This document shows, in pieces, positions 24,866 through 34,700 of a stretch of DNA of 64,000 bases. A program made the position numbers and the translations under genes. Source of the stretch: Xenophilus aerolatus (lineage in GTDB: Bacteria > Pseudomonadota > Gammaproteobacteria > Burkholderiales > Burkholderiaceae_C); contig JASCNX010000001.1 in the NCBI GenBank assembly GCA_029968055.1, forward strand, positions 1,302,001-1,366,000, read 5' to 3'. How positions within the stretch are numbered: the first letter of the stretch is position 1; each line of letters starts with the position of its first letter. The notes under the pieces are model-generated. The model saw only the letters and a program-made list of their open reading frames with translations, was not told the DNA's origin and did not search any database.

Positions 24866-25045
24866 GGTTCTTTTGTCTCCGGTTATGAATCGGCGATGGT
24901 AAGTGCCGACCGCCTCCGCGCCTCGCCGGGCCCGGCCCATCCCGCACAATCGGCGACACCGCGCGGCCGGACCCTCCACACGCCGCCACACCTACGCCTT
25001 GGGCAAGAAGTGCCTGCAGCGCCTGTCCACCGGGCGCGGACAGCT

Positions 25046-26737
25046 ATGAATTCGATCGCCACCGACACCGCCCGCCGCGAGCGCCTCGCGCGCTGGTTTC
25101 CCTTCCTGGGCTGGCCTCGCCCCGACCGCGCACTGCTCGTCAACGAAGCCTCGGCCGGCATCACCGTTGCGCTGATGGTGATCCCGCAAGGCGTGGCCTA
25201 CGCGGCGCTGGCGGGCATGCCGCTGATCACCGGCATCTATGCGGCGTTGTTCCCGGCCCTGATCGCCGTGCTGTTCAGTTCCTCGGCCCGTCTCTCGGTC
25301 GGGCCCACGGCGCTGACCAGCCTGCTGGTGGGCGCGTCGCTGGCGCCGCTGGCGGTGCCGGGCAGCCGCGAGTGGGTGTCGCTGGCGGTGTGGCTCACGC
25401 TGCTGTCGGGCGCGATGCAGGTGCTGCTGGGCGCGGCGCGCTTCGGCTGGCTGCTGCGGCTGGTGAACTCGCCGGTGCTGATGGGCTTCACCCAGGGCGC
25501 GGCGGTGTTGATCACGCTATCGCAACTGCCCGCCCTGCTGGGCTTCACGGGCCGCAGTTTCGCGCAGGCGCTTCACGGGCCCGCGCCCGACTTCGTCGCC
25601 ATCGCCTTCGGCCTGGGCAGCATGGCGGTGCTGTGGGCCGGCAAGCGCTTCACGCCGCGCTTTCCGACCACGATGGCGCTGGTCGCCCTGGCGGCGGCGC
25701 TGAGCTACGCCGCGCGCTATGCACTGCGCGGCGGCGCGGTGATCGGCGCCCTGCCCTCGGGCCTGCCGTCCTTCTACCTGCCGATGGGCTTGAGCTGGAA
25801 CGAACTGGGCGCACTGCTGCTGCCGGCCTTCCTGGTCACGCTGGTGAGCTTCCTGGAGACCGCGTCGAGCGCCAAGGTCGACAACGCGCGCGCCGGCAAG
25901 CTCTGGAACGAGAACCAGGACCTGATCGGCCAGGGCCTGGGCAAGATCGCCTCGGGCCTCACGGAGTCCTTCCCCACCAGCTCGTCCTTCTCGCGCTCGG
26001 CGATCACGCTGTACGCAGGCGCCAAGTCGCAGTGGTCGACGCTGTTCAGCGTGGCGGTGGTCGCGGCCGCGCTGCTGTGGGCCATGCCGCTGCTGTACCA
26101 CGTGCCGCAGGCGGTGCTGGCGGCCATCGTGGCCACGGCCACGCTCGGGCTGCTCAAGCCCTCGGCCTTCGTGGCGCTGTGGCGCATCTCGCGCATCGAG
26201 GCGGCCATCGCCTTCGGCACCTTCGTGCTGACCATCGCCACGGCGCCGTCGATCTACTGGGGCGTGCTGGGCGGCCTGCTGGCGGCGCTGGCGCACTACA
26301 TGTACCGGCACCTGCACCCACGCATCGTCGAGGTGGGCCTGCACCCCGACGGCAGCCTGCGCGACCGCCACCTGCTGAGCCTGCCCGCGCTGGCACCGAA
26401 CCTGTACGCGCTGCGCATGGATGCGGAACTGGACTTCGCCTCCGCCAGCACGCTGGAGCGCGCCATCACCTCCGCCGTGGCCGAGCGGCCGGGCCTGACC
26501 GACGTGTGCCTCTTCGCGCATCCGATCAACCGCGTGGACCTCACGGGCGCCGAGGTGTTCGGCAGCATCCGCCGCGCGCTCGAGAACCAGGGCATCCGCC
26601 TGCACGTGTCGGGCCTGAAGCTGCCGGCGATGCAGGTGCTGGAGCGCGCCGGACTGCTGCAGCCCGGGCCGCTGCTGTTCACCTACCGCACCGATTCGGA
26701 AGCGCTGGCGGCGCTGCGCCGCCGCGCCGCGGACTGA
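25046..26737 (+). CDS. SulP family anion transporter with STAS domain
   Basis: 563 residues. The start ATG at 25046 gives a short cytoplasmic N-terminus before the first helix. ITVALMVIPQGVAYAALAGMP is the SulP signature, and SARLSVGPTALTSLLVGASLAP and FPTSSSFSRSAITLYAGAKSQ are also conserved. About 11 to 14 membrane segments end near residue 425. The STAS domain covers residues 450 to 550 with DVCLFAHPINRVDLTGAEVFGSI. Members carry sulfate, bicarbonate or other anions; no carbonic anhydrase lies nearby to decide. It precedes the next gene by only four bases. Confidence 0.9.
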   Translation: MNSIATDTARRERLARWFPFLGWPRPDRALLVNEASAGITVALMVIPQGVAYAALAGMPLITGIYAALFPALIAVLFSSSARLSVGPTALTSLLVGASLAPLAVPGSREWVSLAVWLTLLSGAMQVLLGAARFGWLLRLVNSPVLMGFTQGAAVLITLSQLPALLGFTGRSFAQALHGPAPDFVAIAFGLGSMAVLWAGKRFTPRFPTTMALVALAAALSYAARYALRGGAVIGALPSGLPSFYLPMGLSWNELGALLLPAFLVTLVSFLETASSAKVDNARAGKLWNENQDLIGQGLGKIASGLTESFPTSSSFSRSAITLYAGAKSQWSTLFSVAVVAAALLWAMPLLYHVPQAVLAAIVATATLGLLKPSAFVALWRISRIEAAIAFGTFVLTIATAPSIYWGVLGGLLAALAHYMYRHLHPRIVEVGLHPDGSLRDRHLLSLPALAPNLYALRMDAELDFASASTLERAITSAVAERPGLTDVCLFAHPINRVDLTGAEVFGSIRRALENQGIRLHVSGLKLPAMQVLERAGLLQPGPLLFTYRTDSEALAALRRRAAD

Positions 26738-26741
26738 GCGC

Positions 26742-27419
26742 ATGGGCACCGCCGACTTCCTGTTGTCCCTCGAGGTCCAGGAGCTCCTCAAGACGGCCTA
26801 CGCCCGGCCCGCCGAGCCCTTCATGGCGAGTGACGTGGCCAAGGCTGGCCGCGCCGATCCGGCCGCCTTCGAGCTGGCCCTGCAGCATTTGCTCGCCCAC
26901 CGCATCCTCCTGCCGGGCCCGGCGCCAGCGGACGGCGCCGACGGCGATGCCCGGCCGGTCACGTACCTGGCCAACACCGGCTTCGTGTTCTATACGGAAC
27001 TGCGCCGCATGGCGCTGAAGTCCTTCGCGGCCGCGGAGCCGCTGCGCCAGATGCTGCGGGCCAAGTTCCGCCGCGCGGTGCGGCAGGCGTGGATCCTGGG
27101 CGAGAACGTCGGCGCCGGCACGGTCTCGGTGCTGATCGTCCACGGCGAGCAGATGCCCGATGCGGCCGAACTCGACGCCGCGCTGCGCAAGCTGCTGAAG
27201 TCGGGCCGCATGCGCATGCACCTGGAGGTGCAGGTGCTGTCGGAGGCCGCGTTCCGCAGGCAGCGGCAGATGGAGCCGCTCGCGAGCCGGCTGGCGGGCG
27301 ACGGCTGCATCGAGCTGATCGCGCCCGACAAGGCCCAGCCCGATGCCGGGACGGCGCCACGCGGACTGCTGGAGCGCGCGCGGCAGCGGCTCGCGGCGCT
27401 CTCGGGCCGGCCCCGCTGA
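26742..27419 (+). CDS. Unrecognised protein: probable winged helix plus degenerate nucleotidyltransferase-like domain
   Basis: 225 residues; I do not recognise a named family with certainty. Residues 1 to 60 (LEVQELLKTAYARPAEPFMASDVAKA, then ALQHLLAHRILLP) look like an ArsR-type winged helix. After a short linker, WILGENVGAGTVSVLIVHGE near residue 115 resembles the GSFARGE...DIDLLVV strand-turn-strand of minimal nucleotidyltransferases, but the catalytic GS and DxD residues are missing. Rows of Arg and Lys near VLSEAAFRRQRQM recall the MNT tail. It starts four bases after the SulP gene and is probably co-transcribed with it. A regulatory role is inference. Confidence 0.6.
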   Translation: MGTADFLLSLEVQELLKTAYARPAEPFMASDVAKAGRADPAAFELALQHLLAHRILLPGPAPADGADGDARPVTYLANTGFVFYTELRRMALKSFAAAEPLRQMLRAKFRRAVRQAWILGENVGAGTVSVLIVHGEQMPDAAELDAALRKLLKSGRMRMHLEVQVLSEAAFRRQRQMEPLASRLAGDGCIELIAPDKAQPDAGTAPRGLLERARQRLAALSGRPR

Positions 27420-27431
27420 GGCGCCCTGCGC

Positions 27432-27833
27432 TCAGTCCTGCACGCGCCCGCGCAGCTTCTTGACCTCGGCGCGCTGCGTCTTGCCCTCGAGCCGCCGCCG
27501 CACGGACGCGCGGGTGGGCTTCGTGGCGCGCCGCGCGCGGGGCGGCACGGACACGCTGTCGACCAGGGCCTGCAGCCGGGCCAGCGCATCGGCCCGGTTG
27601 AGCTCCTGCGTGCGGTGACGCTGCGCCTTGATGACGACCACGCCCTCCTGCGTCAGCCGCGCGTCGCTCAGCGCCAGCAGCCGCGCCTTCACCGCCTCCG
27701 GCAACGAACTGGCCGCCACGTCGAAGCGCAGGTGCATGGCGCTCGACACCTTGTTCACGTTCTGCCCGCCCGCGCCCTGGGCCCGGATGGCGGTGAACTC
27801 GACGTCGCGCTCGTCGATCACGGTGAGGGTCAT
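27432..27833 (-). CDS. arfB: Alternative ribosome-rescue factor ArfB (YaeJ-like peptidyl-tRNA hydrolase)
   Basis: 133 residues. RAQGAGGQNVNKVSSAMHLRFD near residues 18-38 contains the catalytic GGQ of class I release factors. The C-terminus (RRATKPTRASVRRRLEGKTQRAEVKKLRGRV) is a basic tail that in ArfB enters the empty mRNA channel of stalled ribosomes. There is no stop-codon recognition domain, and length matches E. coli YaeJ (140). It hydrolyses peptidyl-tRNA on ribosomes without a stop codon. It converges with the preceding gene and is single in layout. Confidence 0.95.
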   Translation of the reverse strand: MTLTVIDERDVEFTAIRAQGAGGQNVNKVSSAMHLRFDVAASSLPEAVKARLLALSDARLTQEGVVVIKAQRHRTQELNRADALARLQALVDSVSVPPRARRATKPTRASVRRRLEGKTQRAEVKKLRGRVQD

Positions 27834-27846
27834 GGAATGCGGACTA

Positions 27847-27956
27847 CCGGACGCAGAAAGAGAACCAAAGTCACGCAGAGGACGCAGAAGGATTCAAGAA
27901 CATTTTGGATGTCTCTTTTGCGACCTCTGCGAAACCTTTGCGTCCTCTGCGTCCGG
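27847..27956. repeat. 110-bp intergenic inverted-repeat element
   Basis: The ends are perfect 10-bp inverted repeats, CCGGACGCAG at 27847-27856 and CTGCGTCCGG at 27947-27956. Inside, CGCAGAGGACGCAG (27874-27887) and TGCGTCCTCTGCG (27939-27951) repeat the theme in opposite orientations. Its composition (CTCTGCGAAACCTTTGCGTCC) is unlike the flanking genes. I recall similar GCGTCCTCTGCG elements as multi-copy intergenic repeats in Comamonadaceae. It fills the gap between arfB and the thiolase. Confidence 0.6.
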
Positions 27957-27971
27957 ATGTCCGATCCCGCT

Positions 27972-29162
27972 TCAAACGCGCTCGAAGATCGCCGCGATCC
28001 CCTGCCCGCCGCCGATGCACATCGTGACCAGCGCGTAGCGGCCCTGCACGCGATGCAGCTCGGCGATCGCCTTCACGGTGATGATCGCGCCGGTCGCGCC
28101 CACGGGATGGCCGAGCGAAATGCCGGAGCCGTTCACGTTGACCTTGGCCGGGTCGAAGTCCAATTCCTTCATCACGGCGCAGGCCTGCGCGGCAAAGGCC
28201 TCGTTCGACTCGATCACGTCGAGGTCGCTCACCTTGAGCCCCGTGCGCGCCAGCACCTTGCGCGTGGCGGGCACCGGGCCGATGCCCATGTAGGCCGGCT
28301 CGACGCCCGCATGCGCATAGCCCACCAGGCGCGCCAGGGGCTTGAGGCCCAGCGCCTTGGCACGCGCGGCCTCGGCCAGCACCACGGCGCCCGCGCCGTC
28401 GTTGATGCCCGAGGCATTGCCGGCGGTGACGGTGCCGTTCTCCTTCTTGAAGGCGGGCTTCATGCCGGCCAGCACCTCGACGGTGGTCGAAGCCTTCACA
28501 TGCTCGTCGGTGTCGAACACGACCACACCCTTGCGCGTCTTGATCTCGACGGGAACGATCTGCTCCTTGAAGCGGCCTGCGGCGATGGCGGCCGCGGCGC
28601 GGCGGTGGCTTTCGGCGGCCAGCGCATCCTGCTGTTCGCGCGTGATGCCGTGGCGCGCGGCCACGTTCTCGGCGGTGATGCCCATGTGGATCTTCTGCCA
28701 GGGGTCGTGCAGGATGCCCAGCATGTAGTCGACCAGCTGCACGTCGCCCATGCGCGCGCCGTAGCGTGCCGCGGTGTCGAAGTACGGGCCGCGGCTCATC
28801 GACTCGGAGCCGGCACCGATCGCCACCTCGCAATCGCCCAGCGCGATGGCCTGCGCCGCCGACACCACGGCCTGCAGGCCCGAACCGCACAGGCGGTTGA
28901 CGTTGAAGGCCGGCGTCTCGATCGGGCAGCCGGCATCGATGGCGGCCACGCGGCTCAGGTAGGCGTCCTTGGTGTCGGTGGGGATGACGTTGCCCATCAC
29001 CACATGGCCGACTTCGGCGGGCGCCACGCCGGCGCGTTCGATGGCCGCCTTGACGGCCGTGGTGGCGAGCTGGGTGTTGGGCACGTCCTTGAGCGAACCG
29101 CCGAAGGTGCCGATGGCGGTGCGGGCGGTGCCGACCACGAGGATTTCGCGAGGAAGCGACAT
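27972..29162 (-). CDS. bktB: Beta-ketothiolase / acetyl-CoA C-acetyltransferase (BktB-like)
   Basis: 396 residues from the ATG at 29162 with AGGAG before it. Catalytic residues are Cys92 in [10 protein letters not shown], His in GHPVGATGA and Cys in CIGGGQGIA at the C-terminus. [19 protein letters not shown] and [13 protein letters not shown] are closely like Cupriavidus BktB, which condenses acetyl-CoA with acetyl- or propionyl-CoA for polyhydroxyalkanoates and also works in fatty-acid breakdown. No phaB or phaC lies nearby. A simple role in beta-oxidation is the alternative. Confidence 0.88.
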   Translation of the reverse strand: MSLPREILVVGTARTAIGTFGGSLKDVPNTQLATTAVKAAIERAGVAPAEVGHVVMGNVIPTDTKDAYLSRVAAIDAGCPIETPAFNVNRLCGSGLQAVVSAAQAIALGDCEVAIGAGSESMSRGPYFDTAARYGARMGDVQLVDYMLGILHDPWQKIHMGITAENVAARHGITREQQDALAAESHRRAAAAIAAGRFKEQIVPVEIKTRKGVVVFDTDEHVKASTTVEVLAGMKPAFKKENGTVTAGNASGINDGAGAVVLAEAARAKALGLKPLARLVGYAHAGVEPAYMGIGPVPATRKVLARTGLKVSDLDVIESNEAFAAQACAVMKELDFDPAKVNVNGSGISLGHPVGATGAIITVKAIAELHRVQGRYALVTMCIGGGQGIAAIFERV

Positions 29163-29324
29163 GGGAACTCCTGGGTGAAACGCGCCGGCGACCGCTGGCC
29201 GCCGACGCAAGTGACGGGCGGGAACGGCGCACTCTACCGCGCTGCAGGCGCTTCGGCTTGCAGCGCCCGTCCCGTCAGGGACTGGCGCGACGCCGCCGGG
29301 CCCACGCCCCCGCAGGGGCGCCCC

Positions 29325-32300
29325 TCATTCGGCGATGTGCGGATTGGCGATCTGCTGCAGCGACTCGAAGATCAGACGGCGCGGCGCGACGCGCAGGCCG
29401 AGTTCCCGCTCGATCATGGCCACGGCCCGCGCGGCCAGCAGCGAATGCCCGCCGAGGTCGAAGAAGTTGTCGTCGCGGTGTATCTCGTCCACACCGAGCA
29501 GTTCACGCCACACGGCGGCAACGGTCTCTTCCTGCGGCGTCTGCAGCGGTGAGGCCTCGCGCGCCTCGGCCACGAGGTTCTCGGGCTCCAGCGCCGGCAG
29601 GGCCGCGCGGTTCACCTTGCCGTTGGGCAGTTGCGGCAACCGGTCCAGTGCGACGAAATGCTGCGGCACCATGTAGTCGGGCAACCGCGCGCGCAGGTGC
29701 TCGCGCAGGTCGGCCGCGCTGGCCGGGCTGCCCTCGTGCCGCACGTAGTAGGCGACCAGGCGCACGTCCGCCTCGCTGAGCGCGCGCGTCACGGCGACGC
29801 AATGCGCGAGGGCCGGATGGTCGAGCAGGGCGGATTCGATCTCCCCGAGCTCGATCCGGTGGCCTCGCAGCTTGACCTGGTGGTCGGCCCGCCCGAGATG
29901 CTCGAGCTGGCCGTCGTGGCGCCAGCGCCCGAGGTCGCCGCTGCGGTACATGCGCGCACCGGGCCGGTCGCCGAAGGGGTCGGGCAGGAAGCGTTCGGCG
30001 TTGAGCTCGGGCCGTCCCAGATAACCCGCGGTGACGCCCTCGCCGCCCACGTACAGCTCACCCGGCACGCCGATCGGACAGGGATGCCCGTGCGGGTCGA
30101 GCGCCCAGACGGTGGTATTGGCAATGGGCCGGCCGATGGCGATGCCCTGCCGCGGGTCGTGCACGCGCCAGGCGGTGGTCCACACCGTGGTCTCCGTCGG
30201 CCCGTAGATGTTCCACAGCTCGGCCATGCGCGCGGTGAGCTGTTCGGCCAGCACGGGCGGCAGTGCCTCGCCGCCGATCAGGCCGCGGAAGTGCGGGCCG
30301 CCTTGCCAGCCTGCCTCCAGCAGTTGGCGCCATGCCGAGGGCGTGGCCTGCAGCAGGGTGGCGCCCGAGCTTTCGAGCAGGGCGCGCAGCGCCGTGGCGT
30401 CCTGCGTCTGCGCCCACGAGGCGATCACCAGCCGGGCGCGTGCGCGCAGCGGCAGCAGCAGGTCGAGCACGGAGGGATCGAAGGACGGACTGGTCACGGC
30501 GACCAGGCAGTCCCCAGGCGTCAGGCCGGGCTCGCGCAACATGCCCTCGAGGAAGTTCACCACGCCGCGGTGCGGCACCATGACGCCCTTGGGCCGGCCG
30601 GTCGAACCGGAGGTGTAGATCAGGTAGGCCTCGTCGTGCTCGCCGGCATCCAGCGCGGCGTCGGGCGGCAACGGTGCACGGGCGGGCGCCCCCGGTCCGC
30701 CGGTGGCCTGCAGCCAATCGTCGACCCGCTGGGAGGGCACGCCCAGGCCGTCGACGATGCCTTCGCCCTCCTCGCCCGACAGCGCCAGGGCCAGGCCGGC
30801 GTCCTCGGCCATCATCCGCAGCCGTTCGAGCGGATAGGCTGGATCGAGCGGCACATAGGCGGCGCCCGCCTTGAGCACCCCCAGTTGCGCCAGCAGCATC
30901 TGCGGACTGCGGCCGATGCACAGGCCCACCCGCGCGCCGCGGGCGATGCCACGCTCGCGCAGGCGGCGCGCCAGGGCGTTCGACAGGCCGTCGATATCGG
31001 CAAAGCTGTAGCTGCGTCCGCCGGCATCGACCACCGCCTCGCGCGAGGCGATGGCGGCGTCGTCCAGCGCGAGGTAGCGCGGCACCACCGTCTCGGCCGG
31101 CAGCGCTGCACGCGCGCCGTTCCACGCGTGCAGCTGCGCGATCTGCGCAGGCGATGCGAGCTCGTGCGTCGACAGCGCTTGGGCAGGCCGCAGCAGCAGC
31201 CGCTCGGCCAGGCTGAGGAAGCTGTCGAGCAGGCGCGAAGCGGTGGCTTCGGTGTAGAGGTCGCTGGCGTAGTCCAGATGCACGCGGTGCGAGAACTCGG
31301 TGTCGATGTGCATCGACAGGTCGAACTGCACGGCGCGCCGCGCGAAGCCGAACTCCTCGATCTGCAGTTCCGTGAAGGACAGGTCGCCCACCGGCGCGTT
31401 GAGCACGTTGAAGAGCACGCGCACCGGACCCTCGGGCCGGTCGGTGCGGTCGTGGCCGAGCGCGTCGATCACCTCGTCGTAGGGCGCCTCCTGGTGGGCG
31501 AATGCGGCCATCGCCTCGCCCCGCACGCGTTTCACCAGCGCCTCGAAGCTGGGATCGCCCGACAGGTCGGTGCGCAGCACCAGCGTGTTGACCAGCGTGC
31601 CCACGAGGGCCTCCGCCTCGGTGCGTTGGCGGTTGGCGATCGGCACGCCCACGCCGATGTCCCCGCTGCCCGCGATGCGCGAGAGCAGCGCCGAGAACAC
31701 CGACAGGTACAGCACGAATGGCGAAGCAGACGCCCGGCCGCCGAAGCGCGCGGCCGCCTCCCGCAGCCGCTGCGGCAAGGCCGCGGAGACGCGTGCGCCG
31801 CGGTGGCTGGCCAGGGCCGGCCGCACGAAATCGGTGGGCAGGTCCAGGTCCGGCAGGCCCTGCAGCCGTTCCCGCCAGTAGGCCAGGTGCGCGTGCCGGG
31901 CCTCGATGGCCTGCGCGCTGCGCTGCCAGGCGGCGTAGTCGCCGTACTGGATGGCGGGCGGCGTGCCGTGCGGGACGCGGCCGGCGCGCAGCGCTTCGTA
32001 GGCGGCCAGCAGCTCGCGCATCAGCAGCGAGACGGCCCAGTTGTCGGTGATGGCATGGTGCGCGACCCACACCAGCACGTGCTCCTGCGGCGCCAGGCGC
32101 ACCACGGTGAACCGGTGCAAGGGCGCCTGGGCAAGGTCGAAGACGTGCACGGCGCGCTCGGCAATCACCGCGCGGGCCTTCTCCAGCCGCGCGGCTAGCG
32201 GCAGCGCGGCGAGATCGATCCATTCGACCGGCACCGACAGCGCGGGCAGGATGCGCTGCATCGGCTCGGCCGCCTCGGCCACGAGCGCGGTGCGCAGGCC

Positions 32301-34610
32301 TTCGTGGCGCCGGACCATCGCATCGACGGCGCCCTGGCACAGCGAGCGATCGAGCGCCCCGCGAAGATGCAGGGCGATCGGCACGTTGTAGCCGGTCGAA
32401 TCGGGCTCGAAGCGCTGAATGATCCACATGCGCCGCTGCGACAGCGACGCCGGCAGGTCCGCGCCGCGCGGCACCTTGGCCATCGGCGGCGCGGCGTCCG
32501 GCGTGCCGGCCCCCTGCTCGGCCTGCCATTGCGCGACCCACGCGGCCTGGGCCGCCACGGTGCCGAGTTCGAACACCTCGCCCAGCGGCGGCTGGGCGCC
32601 GAAGCGGTCGCGGATGCGCGAGAACACCTGCGTCATGCGCAGCGAGTTCCCGCCGAGTTCGAAGAAGTCGTCCAGCACCCCGAAGGCGCCGTGGCCCAGC
32701 ACCTGGGCCCACAGCGCGTGGATGGCCGATTCGGTCGCGTCGCGCGGGGCGGTGCGCTCGACAGCACCCGCTTCGTCGGCGGCGAGCTTTGCTTCGGCAG
32801 CATCCGCTTCGAGGCGTGTGTGACCGATCCAGTCCAGCGTACCCGCGAGGTAGGCCTCGCGTGCGCGGCTGCGCTGGATCTTCCCGCTGGACGTGCGGGC
32901 CAGCGTGCCGGCGCGCACGAGCGCGAGCGCCTGCAGCGCGACGCCGTGTTCGCGCGCCACCGCACGGCGCACGGATTCGAAGATGGCATCGGTGTCCGGC
33001 TCGCGGTGCCGGCGTTCGAGCTCCAGCACCAGCACGGCGCCCTCGCCCCATTCGGTGTCGACCGCGAAGGCCGCGCTGTGGCCCACGCGCAGCTGCGCAT
33101 GGGCCTGCTCGGCCGCCCACTCCAGATCCTGCGGATAGTGGTTGGCCCCCTGGATGATGATCAGGTCCTTGAGGCGGCCGGTGACGACGATCTGCCCCTG
33201 ATGCACGGCGCCCAGGTCGCCGGTGCGCAGGAACGGGCCGCGCCCATTGGCCAGGCGGGCGCCGAAGGTCGCTTCCGTGGCTTCGGGCTGCCGCCAGTAG
33301 CCGAGGCCGACGCTCGGGCCGCGGACCCACAACTCGCCCACCTCGCCCGCCGGCAGCTCCACGCGGCGATCGGGATCGACCACCAGGCACAGCGACTCGC
33401 CCAGGGCCTGCCCGCAGCCGACCAGGCGCTGGGCCGGCGCACCGGTGGACGGCGCGACCCGGCCTGCGCGCAGGTGGGCGGCGTCGACATCGAAGATGCG
33501 CGGCGCCGAGGGCCGCGACGGGCCGCTCACGCCCAACACCGATTCGGCCATCCCGTAGAAGGGCATGAAGGCTTCGGGACGCAGGCCGGCCGGCTGCAGC
33601 GCCTCCAGCAGCGCCTCGACCGTCTCGGCACGGATGGGCTCGGCGCCGCAGCTGAGGCTGACCAGGCTGTCGAGTCGGAACGAAGGCGCCGTACCGTCGC
33701 CCAGGGCGCTCAGGCACAGCCGCAGCGCCGAGTCCGGCGCCCCGGTGTGGGTGATTCCGAGCGCCTCGACCAGTTGCAGCCAAAGAAGCGGCCGCCGCAC
33801 GAAGCTCAGCGGCGACATCAGGTGGCTGCAGCCGCCCGACAGCACCGGCAGCAGCACGCCGCAGACCAGCCCGTAATCATGGAACTGGGGCAGCCAGTTG
33901 AGCATGCGGCTGCCAGCGACGAACCCACCCGCCCGGCTCAGGGCCTGCACATTGGCCAGCACGTTGGCGTGGCTCAGGCACACGCCGCGCGGGACGCCGG
34001 TCGAACCGGAGGTGTACTGGAGGTAGGCGACGTCGGACGGTTCGGGCCACGCTGCACCCTCCGGCGCATCGTCGAGGGCATGCGGGTCGGGCAGCGCCTC
34101 CCAGGGCACCCCGGCGGCGGACGTGCCCTCCATGGCCGCCGCGGCGGCCTGCTGGAGTTCGGCCGTGGTCAGCACCTTGCTGCCCCGGCAGTCCTCGAGG
34201 ATGCCCTGGATGCGCGGCAGCGCGTGCCGAAGGCGCACCGCATCGGGCGCGGGGATGGGCACCGCCACGCGCCCGGCCAGCAGGCAGGCCCAGAAAGCGC
34301 GCACGAAGTCCAGCCCGGGCGGCATGGCCAGCAGCAGGCGGTCGCCGTGGCGGGTGGTTCGCATCAGCCACACGGCCAGGCGCTCGACCTGCTGAACCAG
34401 CTCGCGCCGGCTCACCCGGGAGACCACCCGCCCCTGGCCGTCGAGAAAGGCGTAGGCCAACTGATCGGGTTCGGCTCCGCAACAGCGCCTGAGGCAGTCG
34501 CCCAGCCCGATCGTTGCAACGGTGTCCTCAAGGGAGATGGGGGGCGCGACAGAAATGACCACGGGATGTTTTAGAACCTTCTTCCTACCATTGTCGCAAA
34601 ATTGTTGCAC
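29325..34610 (-). CDS. Lipopeptide synthetase: FAAL-ACP-C-A-PCP, no thioesterase
   Basis: 1761 residues from a GTG at 34610; a GTG 16 codons later is a possible alternative. Domains: fatty-acyl-AMP ligase 25-610 (YTSGSTGVPRG at 199-209, RLKDLIIIQGANHYPQDLE near 485); acyl carrier 625-700 with phosphopantetheine Ser656 in GGNSL; condensation 715-1165 with HHAITDN at 851-857; adenylation about 1175-1680 (YTSGSTGRPKG, IYGPTETTVW); peptidyl carrier with Ser1723 in GGHSL. The protein ends 38 residues after that serine, with no release domain. It should activate a fatty acid, load it on the first carrier and join it to one amino acid. Hand alignment of the specificity pocket gives a code nearest to glycine. 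No PPTase or second module lies adjacent. Confidence 0.92.
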   Translation of the reverse strand: MQQFCDNGRKKVLKHPVVISVAPPISLEDTVATIGLGDCLRRCCGAEPDQLAYAFLDGQGRVVSRVSRRELVQQVERLAVWLMRTTRHGDRLLLAMPPGLDFVRAFWACLLAGRVAVPIPAPDAVRLRHALPRIQGILEDCRGSKVLTTAELQQAAAAAMEGTSAAGVPWEALPDPHALDDAPEGAAWPEPSDVAYLQYTSGSTGVPRGVCLSHANVLANVQALSRAGGFVAGSRMLNWLPQFHDYGLVCGVLLPVLSGGCSHLMSPLSFVRRPLLWLQLVEALGITHTGAPDSALRLCLSALGDGTAPSFRLDSLVSLSCGAEPIRAETVEALLEALQPAGLRPEAFMPFYGMAESVLGVSGPSRPSAPRIFDVDAAHLRAGRVAPSTGAPAQRLVGCGQALGESLCLVVDPDRRVELPAGEVGELWVRGPSVGLGYWRQPEATEATFGARLANGRGPFLRTGDLGAVHQGQIVVTGRLKDLIIIQGANHYPQDLEWAAEQAHAQLRVGHSAAFAVDTEWGEGAVLVLELERRHREPDTDAIFESVRRAVAREHGVALQALALVRAGTLARTSSGKIQRSRAREAYLAGTLDWIGHTRLEADAAEAKLAADEAGAVERTAPRDATESAIHALWAQVLGHGAFGVLDDFFELGGNSLRMTQVFSRIRDRFGAQPPLGEVFELGTVAAQAAWVAQWQAEQGAGTPDAAPPMAKVPRGADLPASLSQRRMWIIQRFEPDSTGYNVPIALHLRGALDRSLCQGAVDAMVRRHEGLRTALVAEAAEPMQRILPALSVPVEWIDLAALPLAARLEKARAVIAERAVHVFDLAQAPLHRFTVVRLAPQEHVLVWVAHHAITDNWAVSLLMRELLAAYEALRAGRVPHGTPPAIQYGDYAAWQRSAQAIEARHAHLAYWRERLQGLPDLDLPTDFVRPALASHRGARVSAALPQRLREAAARFGGRASASPFVLYLSVFSALLSRIAGSGDIGVGVPIANRQRTEAEALVGTLVNTLVLRTDLSGDPSFEALVKRVRGEAMAAFAHQEAPYDEVIDALGHDRTDRPEGPVRVLFNVLNAPVGDLSFTELQIEEFGFARRAVQFDLSMHIDTEFSHRVHLDYASDLYTEATASRLLDSFLSLAERLLLRPAQALSTHELASPAQIAQLHAWNGARAALPAETVVPRYLALDDAAIASREAVVDAGGRSYSFADIDGLSNALARRLRERGIARGARVGLCIGRSPQMLLAQLGVLKAGAAYVPLDPAYPLERLRMMAEDAGLALALSGEEGEGIVDGLGVPSQRVDDWLQATGGPGAPARAPLPPDAALDAGEHDEAYLIYTSGSTGRPKGVMVPHRGVVNFLEGMLREPGLTPGDCLVAVTSPSFDPSVLDLLLPLRARARLVIASWAQTQDATALRALLESSGATLLQATPSAWRQLLEAGWQGGPHFRGLIGGEALPPVLAEQLTARMAELWNIYGPTETTVWTTAWRVHDPRQGIAIGRPIANTTVWALDPHGHPCPIGVPGELYVGGEGVTAGYLGRPELNAERFLPDPFGDRPGARMYRSGDLGRWRHDGQLEHLGRADHQVKLRGHRIELGEIESALLDHPALAHCVAVTRALSEADVRLVAYYVRHEGSPASAADLREHLRARLPDYMVPQHFVALDRLPQLPNGKVNRAALPALEPENLVAEAREASPLQTPQEETVAAVWRELLGVDEIHRDDNFFDLGGHSLLAARAVAMIERELGLRVAPRRLIFESLQQIANPHIAE

Positions 34611-34700
34611 TGCACCACAACCGGCCCTGCGTCATGAAGGGTGACAGGCCCCAAGTCGCGGCGCCGTCCGACAAGGCTGTCCGAGCGCCGCCACGACGCC

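Noticed and set aside
29163-29324. GC-rich hairpins between the thiolase and the lipopeptide synthetase as terminators
   Set aside because: CGCCCC/GGGGCG and GTCCC/GGGAC stems are present, but no T-run follows on either strand.
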